64,000 nucleotides of DNA from Rhodanobacter sp. A1T4 (GCF_014207185.1 NZ_JACHCP010000005.1:1-64000), one strand, 5' to 3'. Counted from the first letter of the stretch, positions 44,285-53,275 are shown. Program-made: numbers and translations. The notes: generated by a model not told the origin, from the sequence alone.

Positions 44285-45162
44285 GCCGCATGCTTCCGGT
44301 AGACGGTCCGACCGACCAGGTCGAACGCGTCGCTGAGCCCATACATCGACTCGGAATGACCGAGGAAAAGATAGCCGCCCTGATCGAGCAGATCGGCGTA
44401 ACGCTCGAATAATTTGTGCTTGGTCGGCTTGTCGAAATAGATCACCACATTGCGGCAGAAAATCGCATCAAACGGACCGCGCATCGGCCATCCATGCAGC
44501 AGGTTGAGCGGCTGGATGCTGACCAGTTCGCGTAAACGCGGATGGATGCGGGCAAGGCCTTCGTAAGCACCTTCGCCGCGAAGAAACCAGCGACTGCGAC
44601 GCGCTTCACTGACGCCACCCAGACGGTCCAGCGGATATTCGCCACGACGCGCGAAATCGAGCGCCTGCGGCGAAAGATCGGTGGCCAGGATGCGCGCATC
44701 GACACGGCTGCCGCTGCGCTCCAGAGCTTCCGCCAGCACCATCGCCAGCGCATAGGGCTCTTCCCCGGTGGAGCAGCCAGCCGACCAGATGCGCAACCTG
44801 CCGCCGTTGCGCTTGGCCTCCAGCCAGCGCGGCAACAACTCGTCGATCAGCAGATCGTAGTGATGCATCTCGCGAAAGAACGAGGTGACGTTCGTGCTGA
44901 TCGCGCTGGCCAACTCGCCCAGCTCGCTCTGCGGATCGCAGCGCAGCAACTCGACATACGCATCGAAGCCAGACAGTTTGAGCGCGCGAAGCCGCCGGGC
45001 CAACCGTCCCTGTACCAGCTGACGCTTGTGCTCCCCCAACACGATGCCGCAGTGCTTGTAGACGAAACTGCACAGAAACGCGAAGTCGCTGTCGCCAAGC
45101 GTGAAACCATTGACTGCGGTCGACGTCACGCTGGCATCGTCGAGCATCGTAGGTGCAGACAT
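44281..45162 (-). CDS. cheR: Chemotaxis protein methyltransferase CheR
   Basis: CheR methylates receptor glutamates with S-adenosylmethionine. From ATG 45162 it has 293 residues: an N-terminal helical domain (FCSFVYKHCGIVLGEHKRQL), then the methyltransferase fold with LRIWSAGCSTGEEPYALAMV, DARILATDLSPQALDFARRG and FDAIFCRNVVIYFDKPTKHK, ending in SESMYGLSDAFDLVGRTVYR. It is next to the mcp gene, whose product carries a possible CheR-docking tail. The frame is open further up to 45210 inside mcp, but ATG 45162, four bases after the mcp stop, is the better start. Confidence 0.95.
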   Translation of the reverse strand: MSAPTMLDDASVTSTAVNGFTLGDSDFAFLCSFVYKHCGIVLGEHKRQLVQGRLARRLRALKLSGFDAYVELLRCDPQSELGELASAISTNVTSFFREMHHYDLLIDELLPRWLEAKRNGGRLRIWSAGCSTGEEPYALAMVLAEALERSGSRVDARILATDLSPQALDFARRGEYPLDRLGGVSEARRSRWFLRGEGAYEGLARIHPRLRELVSIQPLNLLHGWPMRGPFDAIFCRNVVIYFDKPTKHKLFERYADLLDQGGYLFLGHSESMYGLSDAFDLVGRTVYRKHAA

Positions 45163-45166
45163 GGCG

Positions 45167-46894
45167 TCAGAATTCCTTCCACGCTCCGCTGTCAGCGGTT
45201 TCCATTGCACGGTGACTCACGACTCTGGGCGCAGTCTTGCGTACGGCGGCAAACACCGCCTGGGCTTCGATCTCCGCCACGCTGTTCTTCGCACGCGGGG
45301 TAACGACGGCCACGGCGGTGTCACCAGCCACCCGGAAGAACCCGACCTGACGCGTCAGCTCACTTGCCTGCTCATGCATGGCACGCGCAGCGGCCGAGGC
45401 CTCCTCCACCAGTGCAGCGTTCTGCTGGGTCATTTCGTCCATCTGCGACACGGCGTTGTTGACCTGGTCGATACCAGCCGACTGTTCCTGACTGGCCGCG
45501 GCGATCTCGGCGACGATGTCAGTCACTTTCTTCACACTGTCGACGATTTCGGAGAGTGCCTTGCCAGACTGATCGACCAGCTCCGAGCCCGCCTTGACCT
45601 TGTCGGCGCTATCGTTGATCAGCAACTTGATCTCCTTGGCCGCACCAGCGCTGCGCTGGGCCAGATGGCGCACCTCGGTGGCAACCACGGCGAAGCCACG
45701 GCCCTGTTCGCCGGCGCGTGCTGCTTCCACCGCTGCATTGAGCGCGAGCAGGTTGGTCTGGAACGCGATCTCATCGATCAGGCTCACGATGTCGGAAATC
45801 TTGCGGCTGGAACTGTTGATCTCGCGCATCGCGGTGACCGCCTGCGACACCACTTCACCGCCACGCTCGGCCTGTTCGCGGGCACCGCGGGCCAACTGGT
45901 TGGCGTGACTGGCATTTTCCGCATTCTGCTTCACGGTCGAGGTCATTTCCTCCATCGACGAAGCGGTTTCCTCAAGGCTCGAAGCCTGTTCCTGTGTGCG
46001 CTGGCTCAGATCGTCGTTGCCGCGGGCGATCTGTTGCGCAGCCGTGCTGACTTCGTCAGAGCCGTGACGGACGTCGCTGACGATATCCACCAGTCGCTTG
46101 TCCATGGCTCGCAGGGCGGCCAGCAGGCGCGAGAGCTCGTCGGTGCCGCGTACCTGAATGTCATGCCCGAGCTTGCCTTCCGCTATTTCGTCGGCAAGTT
46201 TGATCGCGTAGTTCAACGCATTGACGATAGAGCGAACCAGCACGGCGGAGCGCAACAAGGCGAACAGCAGGCCGATCACCAGAGCGAATATCGTGACCAT
46301 CCGAATACGCTCGTAGCTGGTCACCTGCGCATGGAAAATGTCTGCAGCTTCGATACGCTGTGCGTCGCCCAGCTTGCCCAGCGCCTCCTGCCGCTGCATC
46401 AGTAGCGGGCGCACCTCCATCTGTAGCAGGTCGGCCACCGAGGTGTCGTTCTGCTTCAGCGCATCGAGCACATCGTCCTTGGCCTGCTCGTAGTCTTTAT
46501 CGGTCGAAGCGTAGTCTTTAAACGCCGCCGCGACCGCCGGACTCATCGGCAGCGCCGAGAACTGCTTTTTCAGATCGAGCAGTTCGTTCTGATAACGCGT
46601 GTATTCCGTGAGCTTCTGCTTGACCTGATCCGCTTTGCCGACCATGGTCGCGGCCTCGCCGAGCACGATGAATGCCTTCAGCGAGTCGGTGCGGATATTG
46701 CCGACCATCTGCGCCGGCGCCATCTCACCTTCGTAGATCTGGCGCGTACCTTCGTTCTGGCGGGCCATCGATACCAGGCCGATCGCTGCGCCTGCCAGCA
46801 ACATCACGCCGAGCATGCCGACTAGCCCAAACAGGCGAGCGCGGAGGCCGAGCGAAGAAAACTTCAATTTGAACGAGGGCATTTTCATCTTCAT
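45167..46894 (-). CDS. Methyl-accepting chemotaxis protein with CheR-docking-like tail
   Basis: The 575-residue receptor has a transmembrane segment near residues 21-43, a four-helix-bundle type periplasmic domain to about 195, and a second membrane segment near 200-218. A HAMP domain follows ([20 protein letters not shown]), then a long signalling domain with methylation helices ([20 protein letters not shown]) and the tip [20 protein letters not shown]. The last residues, GAWKEF, fit the xWxxF pattern of the CheR/CheB-tethering pentapeptide of high-abundance receptors. AGGA is spaced best for the ATG at 46888 (third codon). It lies five bases after cheW. Confidence 0.93.
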   Translation of the reverse strand: MKMKMPSFKLKFSSLGLRARLFGLVGMLGVMLLAGAAIGLVSMARQNEGTRQIYEGEMAPAQMVGNIRTDSLKAFIVLGEAATMVGKADQVKQKLTEYTRYQNELLDLKKQFSALPMSPAVAAAFKDYASTDKDYEQAKDDVLDALKQNDTSVADLLQMEVRPLLMQRQEALGKLGDAQRIEAADIFHAQVTSYERIRMVTIFALVIGLLFALLRSAVLVRSIVNALNYAIKLADEIAEGKLGHDIQVRGTDELSRLLAALRAMDKRLVDIVSDVRHGSDEVSTAAQQIARGNDDLSQRTQEQASSLEETASSMEEMTSTVKQNAENASHANQLARGAREQAERGGEVVSQAVTAMREINSSSRKISDIVSLIDEIAFQTNLLALNAAVEAARAGEQGRGFAVVATEVRHLAQRSAGAAKEIKLLINDSADKVKAGSELVDQSGKALSEIVDSVKKVTDIVAEIAAASQEQSAGIDQVNNAVSQMDEMTQQNAALVEEASAAARAMHEQASELTRQVGFFRVAGDTAVAVVTPRAKNSVAEIEAQAVFAAVRKTAPRVVSHRAMETADSGAWKEF

Positions 46895-46899
46895 TCCTG

Positions 46900-47412
46900 T
46901 CAGGCCACTGCCTTTACATCACCAACCGCGTTCAGCGCGGTATCCAGTATCTGCGCATCTTGCGGCTGCAATAATTTGTCCGCGTCGAGAAGCAAGACCA
47001 TCCGCTCGCCGATCGAGGTCAGTCCCTTCAAGTATTCGGTGTCCACCGCGGTACCCATGTCAGGTACTGGACGCAGATGACTGTTTTCGACGTCGAGGAC
47101 ATCGGATACCGCATCCACGACGATGCCGAACAATCGGCCGGCGACCGTGACGACTACCGTCACTGTGGTGGCGTTGTAGTCCTCGCGGCTCAGGCCGAAG
47201 CGCAGCCGCAGGTCCAACACCGGCACGATCGCGCCGCGCAGATTCAGTACGCCGAGCACGTAATGCGGTGCTTGCGGGATACGTGTCACCGGCGTCCAGC
47301 CACGGATTTCGCGTACGGCCAGGATGTCGATACCGTATTCCTCCTGGGCGAGGTTGACGGTGAGGTACTGCGTTGTGGCATTGACGTCGGAAAATGACTG
47401 ACTCATGGGCAT
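46900..47412 (-). CDS. cheW: Chemotaxis coupling protein CheW
   Basis: The 170-residue CheW has the standard fold: [59 protein letters not shown], and [20 protein letters not shown]. It couples receptors to CheA. A second in-frame ATG follows two codons after the first. Its upstream region has a near-consensus FliA promoter at 47444-47470, so this gene probably starts the mRNA of cheW-mcp-cheR-cheD-cheB-receptor-STAS. Confidence 0.95.
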   Translation of the reverse strand: MPMSQSFSDVNATTQYLTVNLAQEEYGIDILAVREIRGWTPVTRIPQAPHYVLGVLNLRGAIVPVLDLRLRFGLSREDYNATTVTVVVTVAGRLFGIVVDAVSDVLDVENSHLRPVPDMGTAVDTEYLKGLTSIGERMVLLLDADKLLQPQDAQILDTALNAVGDVKAVA

Positions 47413-47443
47413 TCCAGATAACGAAGGTCAGGCGCTAGGTAGC

Positions 47444-47470
47444 GTATCGGCCAGCACGGGGCAGGCTTGA
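47444..47470 (-). promoter_or_regulatory. Sigma-28 (FliA) promoter before cheW
   Basis: On the minus strand TCAAGCCT, an 11-base spacer, and GCCGATAC match the flagellar sigma-28 consensus TAAAGTTT-N11-GCCGATAA at the key positions, with exact spacing. The -10 box ends about 31 bases before the cheW ATG. The same layout and nearly the same spacer (CCGTGCTG before GCCGATA) recur at 50237-50263. Confidence 0.75.
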
Positions 47471-47495
47471 GCGGCGAGCTGTACGCCAGCGCGTA

Positions 47496-49499
47496 TTACG
47501 CCGCTCTACGGCGGGATTGCATGCGTACCAGTCCTGCGACATCGATGATCAACGCCACGGAACCATCCGCCAGGACCGTCGCGCCCGAAATACCTTCGAC
47601 GCGGCGATAGTTCGCCTCCAGTGACTTGACCACGGCCTGCTGCTGACCAATGAGTTCGTCGATGAACAGGCCCACCCGACCGGTGTCGGCTTCGACCACA
47701 ATCACCAGACCGTCCTCGATGTGCTGTCTTGCGCCGACACAACCGAACTGCTCATGCAGGCGCACGATCGGCAGATAGGCGTCGCGAAAGCGGAACAATT
47801 CGCCGCCACCAATCACGCTGCGCACCGCATCGGCACGCAGTTGAACCGACTCGACGATCGACACCAACGGCACGATGTAGCACTCGTTGCCGACCGCCGC
47901 ACTCAAACCGTCAATAATTGCAAGCGTCAGCGGCAACGTGATGGTGAAGGTCGTGCCACGACCGGGATGACTCGTGATGGCGACGTTGCCGCCCAGATCC
48001 ACGACGTTACGGCGTACCACGTCCATGCCCACGCCGCGTCCCGACAGGTCAGTCGTGGTCGCTGCCGTGGAAAAGCCCGGCTGGAAAATCAGCTCGTTGA
48101 CGGCATCGTTGGAAAGATTCTCACCGGTCGGAATCAGGCCCTTCTGCACAGCCTTGGCCACGATGGCCTCACGGTTGAGGCCGGCACCGTCATCGACGAT
48201 TTCCACCACGATCGAACCACCACGATGGAACGCCTCCAGTCGTAACGTACCGCTTTCCTGCTTGCCCGCCGCGCGACGCTTTTCCGGGGTTTCCAGACCA
48301 TGATCGATGGCGTTGCGCACCAGATGCACCAGCGGGTCGCCGATTTTTTCGAGCACGGTCTTGTCCAGCTCGGTGTTCTCGCCGACCATCTCCAGCTTCA
48401 CTTGCTTGCCCAGTTTCTGGCTCAGATCGCGCACCAGTCGCGGGAAGCGGTTGAAGACCGAGCCGATCGGCAACATGCGAATGCCCATCACGCTTTCCTG
48501 TAGCGTGCGCGTGTGCCGGGCCAGTTGCGCCAGGCCTTGCTGAAGCAGTGCCAGTCGTGTCGGATCGAAGTCCTCCCGAAACTGATCGAGCATCGCCTGG
48601 GTGATCACCAGCTCTCCGACAAGATCGATCAAGCTGTCGATCTTGTCGATGCCGACACGAACCGAACCGGCATCATTGCTGCCAGCCGCGGCATTTTTCG
48701 GCGCGATGTTCTGCATGATCGGCGCGGGCGCAGCGTCTATGCCCTTGTCCAGCGTACCGACTGCCGAACCCTGCTCGATCGGACTCGCCACGACGCTCAC
48801 GGGTTCGATGCTGAGGTCACATTCGCCCTCGACCCATTCGAAGACCGACGTGATGGCATCCCGGGTAACCGTACCAGCCAATTCAATGCGCCAGCCCAGA
48901 TGACATTCGGCAGGATCGAGCACGGCCAGTGTGGGCACGCGATCGAGCTGTGCCTCGACGGACAGCGTGCCCAGTTCGGCCAGTTCGCGCAGCAGACGCA
49001 ATGGGTCATTGCCACCAGCCAGCATGCCAAGGTGCGGTCGAAATTGGATGATCCATCCGTTCGTGGCCAGTGGCCCGGTGATGGTTTGCCCCGCAGTCGC
49101 AACGATGGTGCGGCCGACTGCCGCCGCCAATTGTTGACGAAGATTTTCACTTTCCGAGTCGGCCAGCGGCTGCCCGGCCTGGGCGCGATCGAACATGCCA
49201 CGCAGACAATCCACCGTGCGCAACAGCAGCTCGATGATTGGTCCATCGATCGCACGGCGCCCGTCGCGCAATTCGTCGAGCAGCGATTCGGCCTCATGGG
49301 TGAAAGCCGCCATCTCCGGAAAGCCGAAGGTTGCCGCACCACCCTTGATCGAATGGGCGGCGCGAAAAATCCGATGTATCAATTCCGCGTCGCCGTCGCC
49401 CTGGTCCAGCGCGAGCAGCGCGGCTTCCATGGCATCCAGGCCTTCCAGGCTTTCTTCGAAAAAGACTTGGTGGAACTGAGCCAGGCTGACCGTACTCAT
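47496..49499 (-). CDS. cheA: Chemotaxis histidine kinase CheA (first set)
   Basis: The 667-residue kinase has the HPt domain with phospho-acceptor His49 in FRAAHSIKGGAATFGFPE, a long variable P2 region (residues about 135-275), and the dimerisation helices from DSLIDLVGELVITQAMLDQF. The ATPase domain has LVHLVRNAIDHGLETPEKRR, VDDGAGLNREA and DLSGRGVGMDVVRRN, and a C-terminal CheW-like domain follows (LPIVRLHEQFG). It controls CheY and CheB by phosphotransfer. It differs clearly from the CheA of the second set, lacking the repeated LLDSL docking peptides. Confidence 0.95.
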   Translation of the reverse strand: MSTVSLAQFHQVFFEESLEGLDAMEAALLALDQGDGDAELIHRIFRAAHSIKGGAATFGFPEMAAFTHEAESLLDELRDGRRAIDGPIIELLLRTVDCLRGMFDRAQAGQPLADSESENLRQQLAAAVGRTIVATAGQTITGPLATNGWIIQFRPHLGMLAGGNDPLRLLRELAELGTLSVEAQLDRVPTLAVLDPAECHLGWRIELAGTVTRDAITSVFEWVEGECDLSIEPVSVVASPIEQGSAVGTLDKGIDAAPAPIMQNIAPKNAAAGSNDAGSVRVGIDKIDSLIDLVGELVITQAMLDQFREDFDPTRLALLQQGLAQLARHTRTLQESVMGIRMLPIGSVFNRFPRLVRDLSQKLGKQVKLEMVGENTELDKTVLEKIGDPLVHLVRNAIDHGLETPEKRRAAGKQESGTLRLEAFHRGGSIVVEIVDDGAGLNREAIVAKAVQKGLIPTGENLSNDAVNELIFQPGFSTAATTTDLSGRGVGMDVVRRNVVDLGGNVAITSHPGRGTTFTITLPLTLAIIDGLSAAVGNECYIVPLVSIVESVQLRADAVRSVIGGGELFRFRDAYLPIVRLHEQFGCVGARQHIEDGLVIVVEADTGRVGLFIDELIGQQQAVVKSLEANYRRVEGISGATVLADGSVALIIDVAGLVRMQSRRRAA

Positions 49500-49511
49500 G
49501 GATGTTCCTGC

Positions 49512-49874
49512 TTAACCGAGAACGCGGCGAACTGTCGCCAGCAACTGCTCTGGATCGAAGGGCTTGACCAGCCAACCGGTGGCGCCAGCGGCCTTGCCTT
49601 CCATTTTCTTTTCGGTGTTTGATTCGGTCGTCAGCATCAGGATCGGCACGCCCTTGTACTCGGGCAGCACGCGCAATTCCCGGACCATGCTGAGGCCATC
49701 CATCACCGGCATGTTGACGTCGGCCAGCACCAGATCGAAGCGCGCGCCGCGCGCCGTATCCAACGCGAGCTGCCCGTTCTCCGCTTCGCTCACCTCATGC
49801 CCGGCACCGCGCAAGGTAAATGCCACCATGCCGCGCATCGAAGCCGAATCGTCTACTGCAAGAATCTTTGCCAT
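49512..49874 (-). CDS. cheY: Chemotaxis response regulator CheY (first set)
   Basis: A 120-residue single-domain receiver: acidic pocket AVDDSASMRGMVAFTLRGAG, phospho-acceptor Asp52 in LVLADVNMPVMDGL, the switch Thr in ILMLTTESNTEKK and Lys104 in WLVKPFDPEQ. It is a stand-alone CheY with no output domain. It lies 12 bases after the first-set cheA start on the same strand and 16 bases from the second STAS gene. It should be the partner of the neighbouring CheA. Confidence 0.95.
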   Translation of the reverse strand: MAKILAVDDSASMRGMVAFTLRGAGHEVSEAENGQLALDTARGARFDLVLADVNMPVMDGLSMVRELRVLPEYKGVPILMLTTESNTEKKMEGKAAGATGWLVKPFDPEQLLATVRRVLG

Positions 49875-49889
49875 CGTCCATCCTCAAGT

Positions 49890-50201
49890 TCAGGCCGGCA
49901 TCGCTGCCGGCAATGCCAACGCCTGTATCAGACCAAGCCGTTCCGCCGCCTCACGCAGCGGTGTGCTCACACCAGTCCAGGTAATCTTTCCGCCACGCGT
50001 CAGGGCGTCACGATGAAATGCCACCAGCAATTGCAGCGCAGCCGTATCGACGCGCTCTACGGCAGTCGCATCCAGCGTGCTCGATGACGTCGCCAGACAC
50101 TGCTCCCGCAGTGCCGGCAGTTCGGTCATGCGGCAATCGGCAGGCAGTCTGATCGTCGTCGCGCCCTTGCCTGCTGCCCCATTTTTGCTGCCGCCACCCA
50201 T
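49890..50201 (-). CDS. STAS-domain protein (second, in front of cheY-cheA)
   Basis: I start at ATG 50201 (MGGGSKNGAAGKGATTIRLP). The frame is open further up, but the sigma-28 promoter places its transcription start at about 50230, so the longer forms cannot be made. The 103-residue STAS domain has TIRLPADCRMTELPALREQC, a degenerate phospho-site region in VERVDTAALQLLVAFHRDAL with Asp-Thr instead of Asp-Ser, and TPLREAAERLGLIQALALP. It heads the STAS-cheY-cheA mRNA. Confidence 0.82.
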   Translation of the reverse strand: MGGGSKNGAAGKGATTIRLPADCRMTELPALREQCLATSSSTLDATAVERVDTAALQLLVAFHRDALTRGGKITWTGVSTPLREAAERLGLIQALALPAAMPA

Positions 50202-50236
50202 ACGTCCAACCTCGCCGAATCTGTCTCTCATGGGAC

Positions 50237-50263
50237 TTATCGGCCAGCACGGCGACAGCTTTA
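50237..50263 (-). promoter_or_regulatory. Sigma-28 (FliA) promoter before STAS-cheY-cheA
   Basis: On the minus strand TAAAGCTG, an 11-base spacer, and GCCGATAA form an almost perfect match to the sigma-28 consensus (TAAAGTTT-N11-GCCGATAA). The -10 box ends 36 bases before the ATG at 50201. This makes late-class, FliA-dependent transcription of the first chemotaxis set likely. Confidence 0.85.
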
Positions 50264-50350
50264 GGCCGGTCTGTACGCTTCGCTTGCGTGAGGCCTCAAG
50301 TTCTTGCTCAATCGGTCGATATTTCTTGACGATCGCGGGGAGATAGAGAC

Positions 50351-51523
50351 TTGACGCGATCACTGGCGGAGGAGCCGCGCGTGATCATCCAACCAACTAG
50401 CGTTGCCGCACTGACCTGGCTTGGTGCTGCTGCCGGTGCCAGCGCCGAAGGTTGGCGGATCGGCAGCGTGCTGTCCGCGCGGCCGCTTGGTTTGACCGAC
50501 CAAGGCCTGCTCGTCATACAGATCGGTGCGCTGACGGTGGAAGCCGAAGCGCCCGGCACCCAGCTACCGTCGCAATTCCAGGTGCGCGTGCTCAGCCTGG
50601 GTCCGCAGCCACTACTGGAGATCATCGGTGCACAGGTCACCACCGACACCAGCGTCAATCAGGCCATGCGCGAACGACTGCCGCAACAAAACGGCTACGC
50701 CCCGTTGCTGGCCACGGTCACGGCGCTGGCGCAATGGCCGGTCTTGCGCCAGCTTCCCGCCTATGTACGTAACGCGCTGGCCTTGCTCGAACACAGCATG
50801 AGCAATCCGGAAGAATTGGCGACCGGTGATGGACTGCGCCAGGCCATCGAACGCAGCGGTCTGTTTCTGGAATCGCAGCTTGCCCAGCCGGGTAGCGATG
50901 ATGCAAGCATCGGCCAGGACGACTGGAAAGGTGCGCTGCTGCGTCTGCTCACCGCGTTGGACGGCCAGCCATCATTGCGCGATGGCAACGACATCAACAT
51001 CGCACCACCACTGCAGTCGCGTGGAATGACTCCGCAAGGACGGCTGGCCTTGCCGCTTGAGCTGGCCGAGAGCAGCGAGGCAGCCAGCTTCCTGCCGCGT
51101 TTGCGCTCCGATGTACAAGCCGCACTGGCCCGGCTGGAAGTGGCACAGCTGGAGGCCAGCAAGGTTCCCGCCTGGATGATCGAGATTCCGGTACAGGGGC
51201 AGCAAGGTGCCGATGTACTTCAGGTACGGCTCGAACAGCACAACAAGGATGACGAGCAGGACCAGCACTGGACGCTTGGCTTCGCACTCGATCTGCCATC
51301 ACTGGGACCTGTCCAGGGCGAACTCGTGTTGCGCGGCCTGCACCTGTCCGTTCGGCTATGGGCCCAGCAACGCGAGAGCTCCGCACGACTGGAGCAGCAG
51401 TTCGACGACCTGCGTTCGCGGCTTGCCGCCAGCGGCCTGAGTCTGGACCAGTTGAGCTGCCAGACCGGTCTGCCGCAGGCAGGCGCCAGTCGCAGTGCCG
51501 TGTTTCTCAAGGCCACCGCATGA
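50351..51523 (+). CDS. FliK-like flagellar hook-length-control family protein
   Basis: The 390-residue protein is encoded on the strand opposite to its neighbours. Its start is a TTG at 50351 with GGGGAG nine bases upstream. It is rich in Gln, Leu and Ala. The C-terminal part (HWTLGFALDLPSLGPVQGEL, VLRGLHLSVRLWAQQRESSA) resembles the FliK substrate-specificity-switch domain (LPxLGxVxVxL type). Known FliK proteins measure the flagellar hook and switch the export gate. A second fliK elsewhere is likely, as such genes occur in pairs with an FlhB-C-like gene. The next gene overlaps it as ATGA. Confidence 0.75.
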   Translation: MTRSLAEEPRVIIQPTSVAALTWLGAAAGASAEGWRIGSVLSARPLGLTDQGLLVIQIGALTVEAEAPGTQLPSQFQVRVLSLGPQPLLEIIGAQVTTDTSVNQAMRERLPQQNGYAPLLATVTALAQWPVLRQLPAYVRNALALLEHSMSNPEELATGDGLRQAIERSGLFLESQLAQPGSDDASIGQDDWKGALLRLLTALDGQPSLRDGNDINIAPPLQSRGMTPQGRLALPLELAESSEAASFLPRLRSDVQAALARLEVAQLEASKVPAWMIEIPVQGQQGADVLQVRLEQHNKDDEQDQHWTLGFALDLPSLGPVQGELVLRGLHLSVRLWAQQRESSARLEQQFDDLRSRLAASGLSLDQLSCQTGLPQAGASRSAVFLKATA

Positions 51524-51792
51524 GCCAGCCGCTGCTGCCGCCACCGCAACGCAAAGTGGTGCTCCGCTTGTCCGGCGGCACCGATGCCCAACCGACGCCA
51601 CCAAGCCTCAATCCGGACGAACTCGAAGCGCTGCTCGGGCGCGCCCGTGCGCTGGGTTTGTCGCTACATCACGATGCACAGATTGCCGCCCTGCTGACCT
51701 CGCTGCGCATGAGCAAGGACGTGCCGCCGCTACTCTACAATGCGGCCGCCGCGGTACTCGCCAGTGTCTATGCGGCCTCGACCGAAAGCTGA
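51520..51792 (+). CDS. FlhB C-terminal-domain-like protein (type III export switch fold, stand-alone)
   Basis: The 90-residue product MSQPLLPPPQRKVVLRLSGG resembles the cytoplasmic end of FlhB/EscU/YscU export-switch proteins: DELEALLGRARALGLSLHHD, AQIAALLTSLRMSKDVPPLL and YNAAAAVLASVYA match the LLxLxxxxEIPxxLYxAVAxxLAFVY pattern. It has no membrane part and no NPTH self-cleavage motif. Stand-alone proteins of this kind (FhlB type) follow a fliK-like gene in many proteobacteria. It is translationally coupled to the preceding gene by ATGA. Confidence 0.75.
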   Translation: MSQPLLPPPQRKVVLRLSGGTDAQPTPPSLNPDELEALLGRARALGLSLHHDAQIAALLTSLRMSKDVPPLLYNAAAAVLASVYAASTES

Positions 51793-51825
51793 GCTGCTGC
51801 ACTTGGCGTGATATGCATGGCGACT

Positions 51826-51854
51826 CAGCTGACGTTACCGTCAACCGTCAGCTG
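51826..51854. terminator. Stem-loop between convergent genes (likely bidirectional terminator)
   Basis: CAGCTGACG at 51826-51834 pairs perfectly with CGTCAGCTG at 51846-51854 around an 11-base loop. It lies between the plus-strand FlhB-C-like stop (51792) and the minus-strand DUF2802 stop (51848), whose last codons it overlaps. There is no strong T run on either side, so termination is likely but not certain. Confidence 0.45.
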
Positions 51855-52264
51855 CGGCCCGCATGAAGCCGTTGGACCAGTTCCGCTTCGTTGCGCGACA
51901 GGCCGCAGCGTTCCATCAAAACCTGCAGCTCACACCCTTCACGGGCCAACTGCTGGGCCAGTTCGTAGTTGTGCATTGCTGGAGAGTGAGCATGTACACC
52001 GGATGCCGGTGCGGCAGGAAGTGGTAACGGGCCGGCGGTACGGCGGCTCTGCTCATCCAGCCCTCGCAGGCGTTCGTCCAAAGCATCCAACCGCTGCTCG
52101 ATCTTGTTGAGCGTGCTCGTCATCAATAAAGCGGGTACGCCACCGCCGGTATTGGCCTGAGTGATGAGGTCGCGCCGCAAGCGTTGCCCCTGACACCAGA
52201 GCAAAGCAAAAGCACCGGCTTGCAACAGCAACAGCACAATCGACAACCCTACTTCAAGCCACAC
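51848..52264 (-). CDS. DUF2802-type membrane-anchored protein of the flagellar/chemotaxis operon
   Basis: I start at the GTG at 52264, eight bases before the cheW stop; the frame is open further but reads through cheW. The 138-residue product has one N-terminal membrane segment (VGLSIVLLLLQAGAFALLW), a coiled-coil stretch (LNKIEQRLDALDERLRGLDE) and a C-terminal helical motif MHNYELAQQLAREGCELQVL, ERCGLSRNEAELVQRLH. This matches the DUF2802 type that ends the flhA-to-cheW operon in pseudomonads and xanthomonads. Its function is unknown to me. Confidence 0.8.
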   Translation of the reverse strand: MWLEVGLSIVLLLLQAGAFALLWCQGQRLRRDLITQANTGGGVPALLMTSTLNKIEQRLDALDERLRGLDEQSRRTAGPLPLPAAPASGVHAHSPAMHNYELAQQLAREGCELQVLMERCGLSRNEAELVQRLHAGRS

Positions 52265-52733
52265 GTTGCGACTCCGGGGCAAGCCGACACAGTCGCACCA
52301 CATCGAGCAGCGCGACGAAGCCACCTTGCCAGGCGAGTACGGCCTGCACCGGATCGTCGATATGCCACGACCGCGTGGGCGGCGGCGCCTCGATCGCACC
52401 AGCCTCCGGTCGCAGGATGTCGCCGACCGCATCCACTCTGAAACCGACCCGATGACCTTCATGCGCAAACACCACGATGCGCACGGCCTCGGTATCGTCC
52501 AAGGGTATCGTACGCAGGCCGAGGCGACGCCGGCCGTCAATCACGGGCACGATATTGCCGCGCAGCTGGCAGATGCCCAACAGATCGTCCGCCGCACCGG
52601 GGACAGGCGTTGGCGCATGATCGTGAATGACTTCACTGACGTGGCTCAACGGCGCAGCGTAGTGCTGCCCATCCAGATGGAAGCCCAGCCAAGGCTGCCG
52701 CGCGATCACGTCGGCGTGGGAAAGATGATTCAT
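52254..52733 (-). CDS. cheW: Chemotaxis coupling protein CheW (second set)
   Basis: A 159-residue CheW-domain protein: WLGFHLDGQHYAAPLSHVSE, LLGICQLRGNIVPVIDGRRR, VGFRVDAVGDILRPEAGAIE and DPVQAVLAWQGGFVALLDVV in standard order. It is more diverged than the first-set CheW and shares an end overlap (ATGA) with the ParP-like gene upstream. It is the natural coupler for the second CheA. Confidence 0.9.
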   Translation of the reverse strand: MNHLSHADVIARQPWLGFHLDGQHYAAPLSHVSEVIHDHAPTPVPGAADDLLGICQLRGNIVPVIDGRRRLGLRTIPLDDTEAVRIVVFAHEGHRVGFRVDAVGDILRPEAGAIEAPPPTRSWHIDDPVQAVLAWQGGFVALLDVVRLCRLAPESQRVA

Positions 52734-53275
52734 GCGCTTGCGTTACCCCGGTGATCTCGATCCAGCATATCCAGAAGTGCAACGACATCAAGCACCACGC
52801 AGCGGCCACTCTTGTACATACCTCCGAGCCACGGCCGGCTGGCACGCTCAGAGCGTGCTACGCGCCAGTCGATATCAGCACTGGCGATGCGCGAGGTCTC
52901 TTCCTCCGTACTGCGACAAGCCACGGCCCAGCGCCAGCCACTGAACACGACCAGCATGTTGGCAGCCGGCTCGTGCAGATCGTCCGCGAGAATACGACTG
53001 AGGTCGACTACGCGCACACGTCGGCCCGTGCTGCCATCGTCTGCATGCAACTCATCGCCGTGATCTGGCGGCGCCAGCAGGATGTCCGCGACCTGACTCA
53101 TCGGTATGGCCACGAGTACGTTGGCAGCCGTGCACATGAGATAACCGCTCGATCGCGGCGGCCATGACTCATCTTCTTCCGTCGTGGCGACGGGCGAAGG
53201 CATCGATACATCACTCAGCAGGTCGTCCAGATAATCGTCGACGGCCTGGAAGGCGGGTAACGTATCGCCATTCAT
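52730..53275 (-). CDS. ParP-like CheW-domain protein (chemotaxis array localisation)
   Basis: The 181-residue protein starts at ATG 53275, overlapping the parA stop as ATGA. Residues 1-35 are an acidic, Pro-containing linker (FQAVDDYLDDLLSDVSMPSP). The rest is a CheW-like domain (YLMCTAANVLVAIPMSQVAD, RVVDLSRILADD, GRCVVLDVVALLDML). In vibrios and pseudomonads the gene next to parA/parC encodes ParP, whose CheW-like domain binds CheA and whose N-terminus binds ParC. Position and architecture fit that role here. A plain CheW variant is the alternative. The paired, repeated CheA peptides support the ParP reading. Confidence 0.8.
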   Translation of the reverse strand: MNGDTLPAFQAVDDYLDDLLSDVSMPSPVATTEEDESWPPRSSGYLMCTAANVLVAIPMSQVADILLAPPDHGDELHADDGSTGRRVRVVDLSRILADDLHEPAANMLVVFSGWRWAVACRSTEEETSRIASADIDWRVARSERASRPWLGGMYKSGRCVVLDVVALLDMLDRDHRGNASA

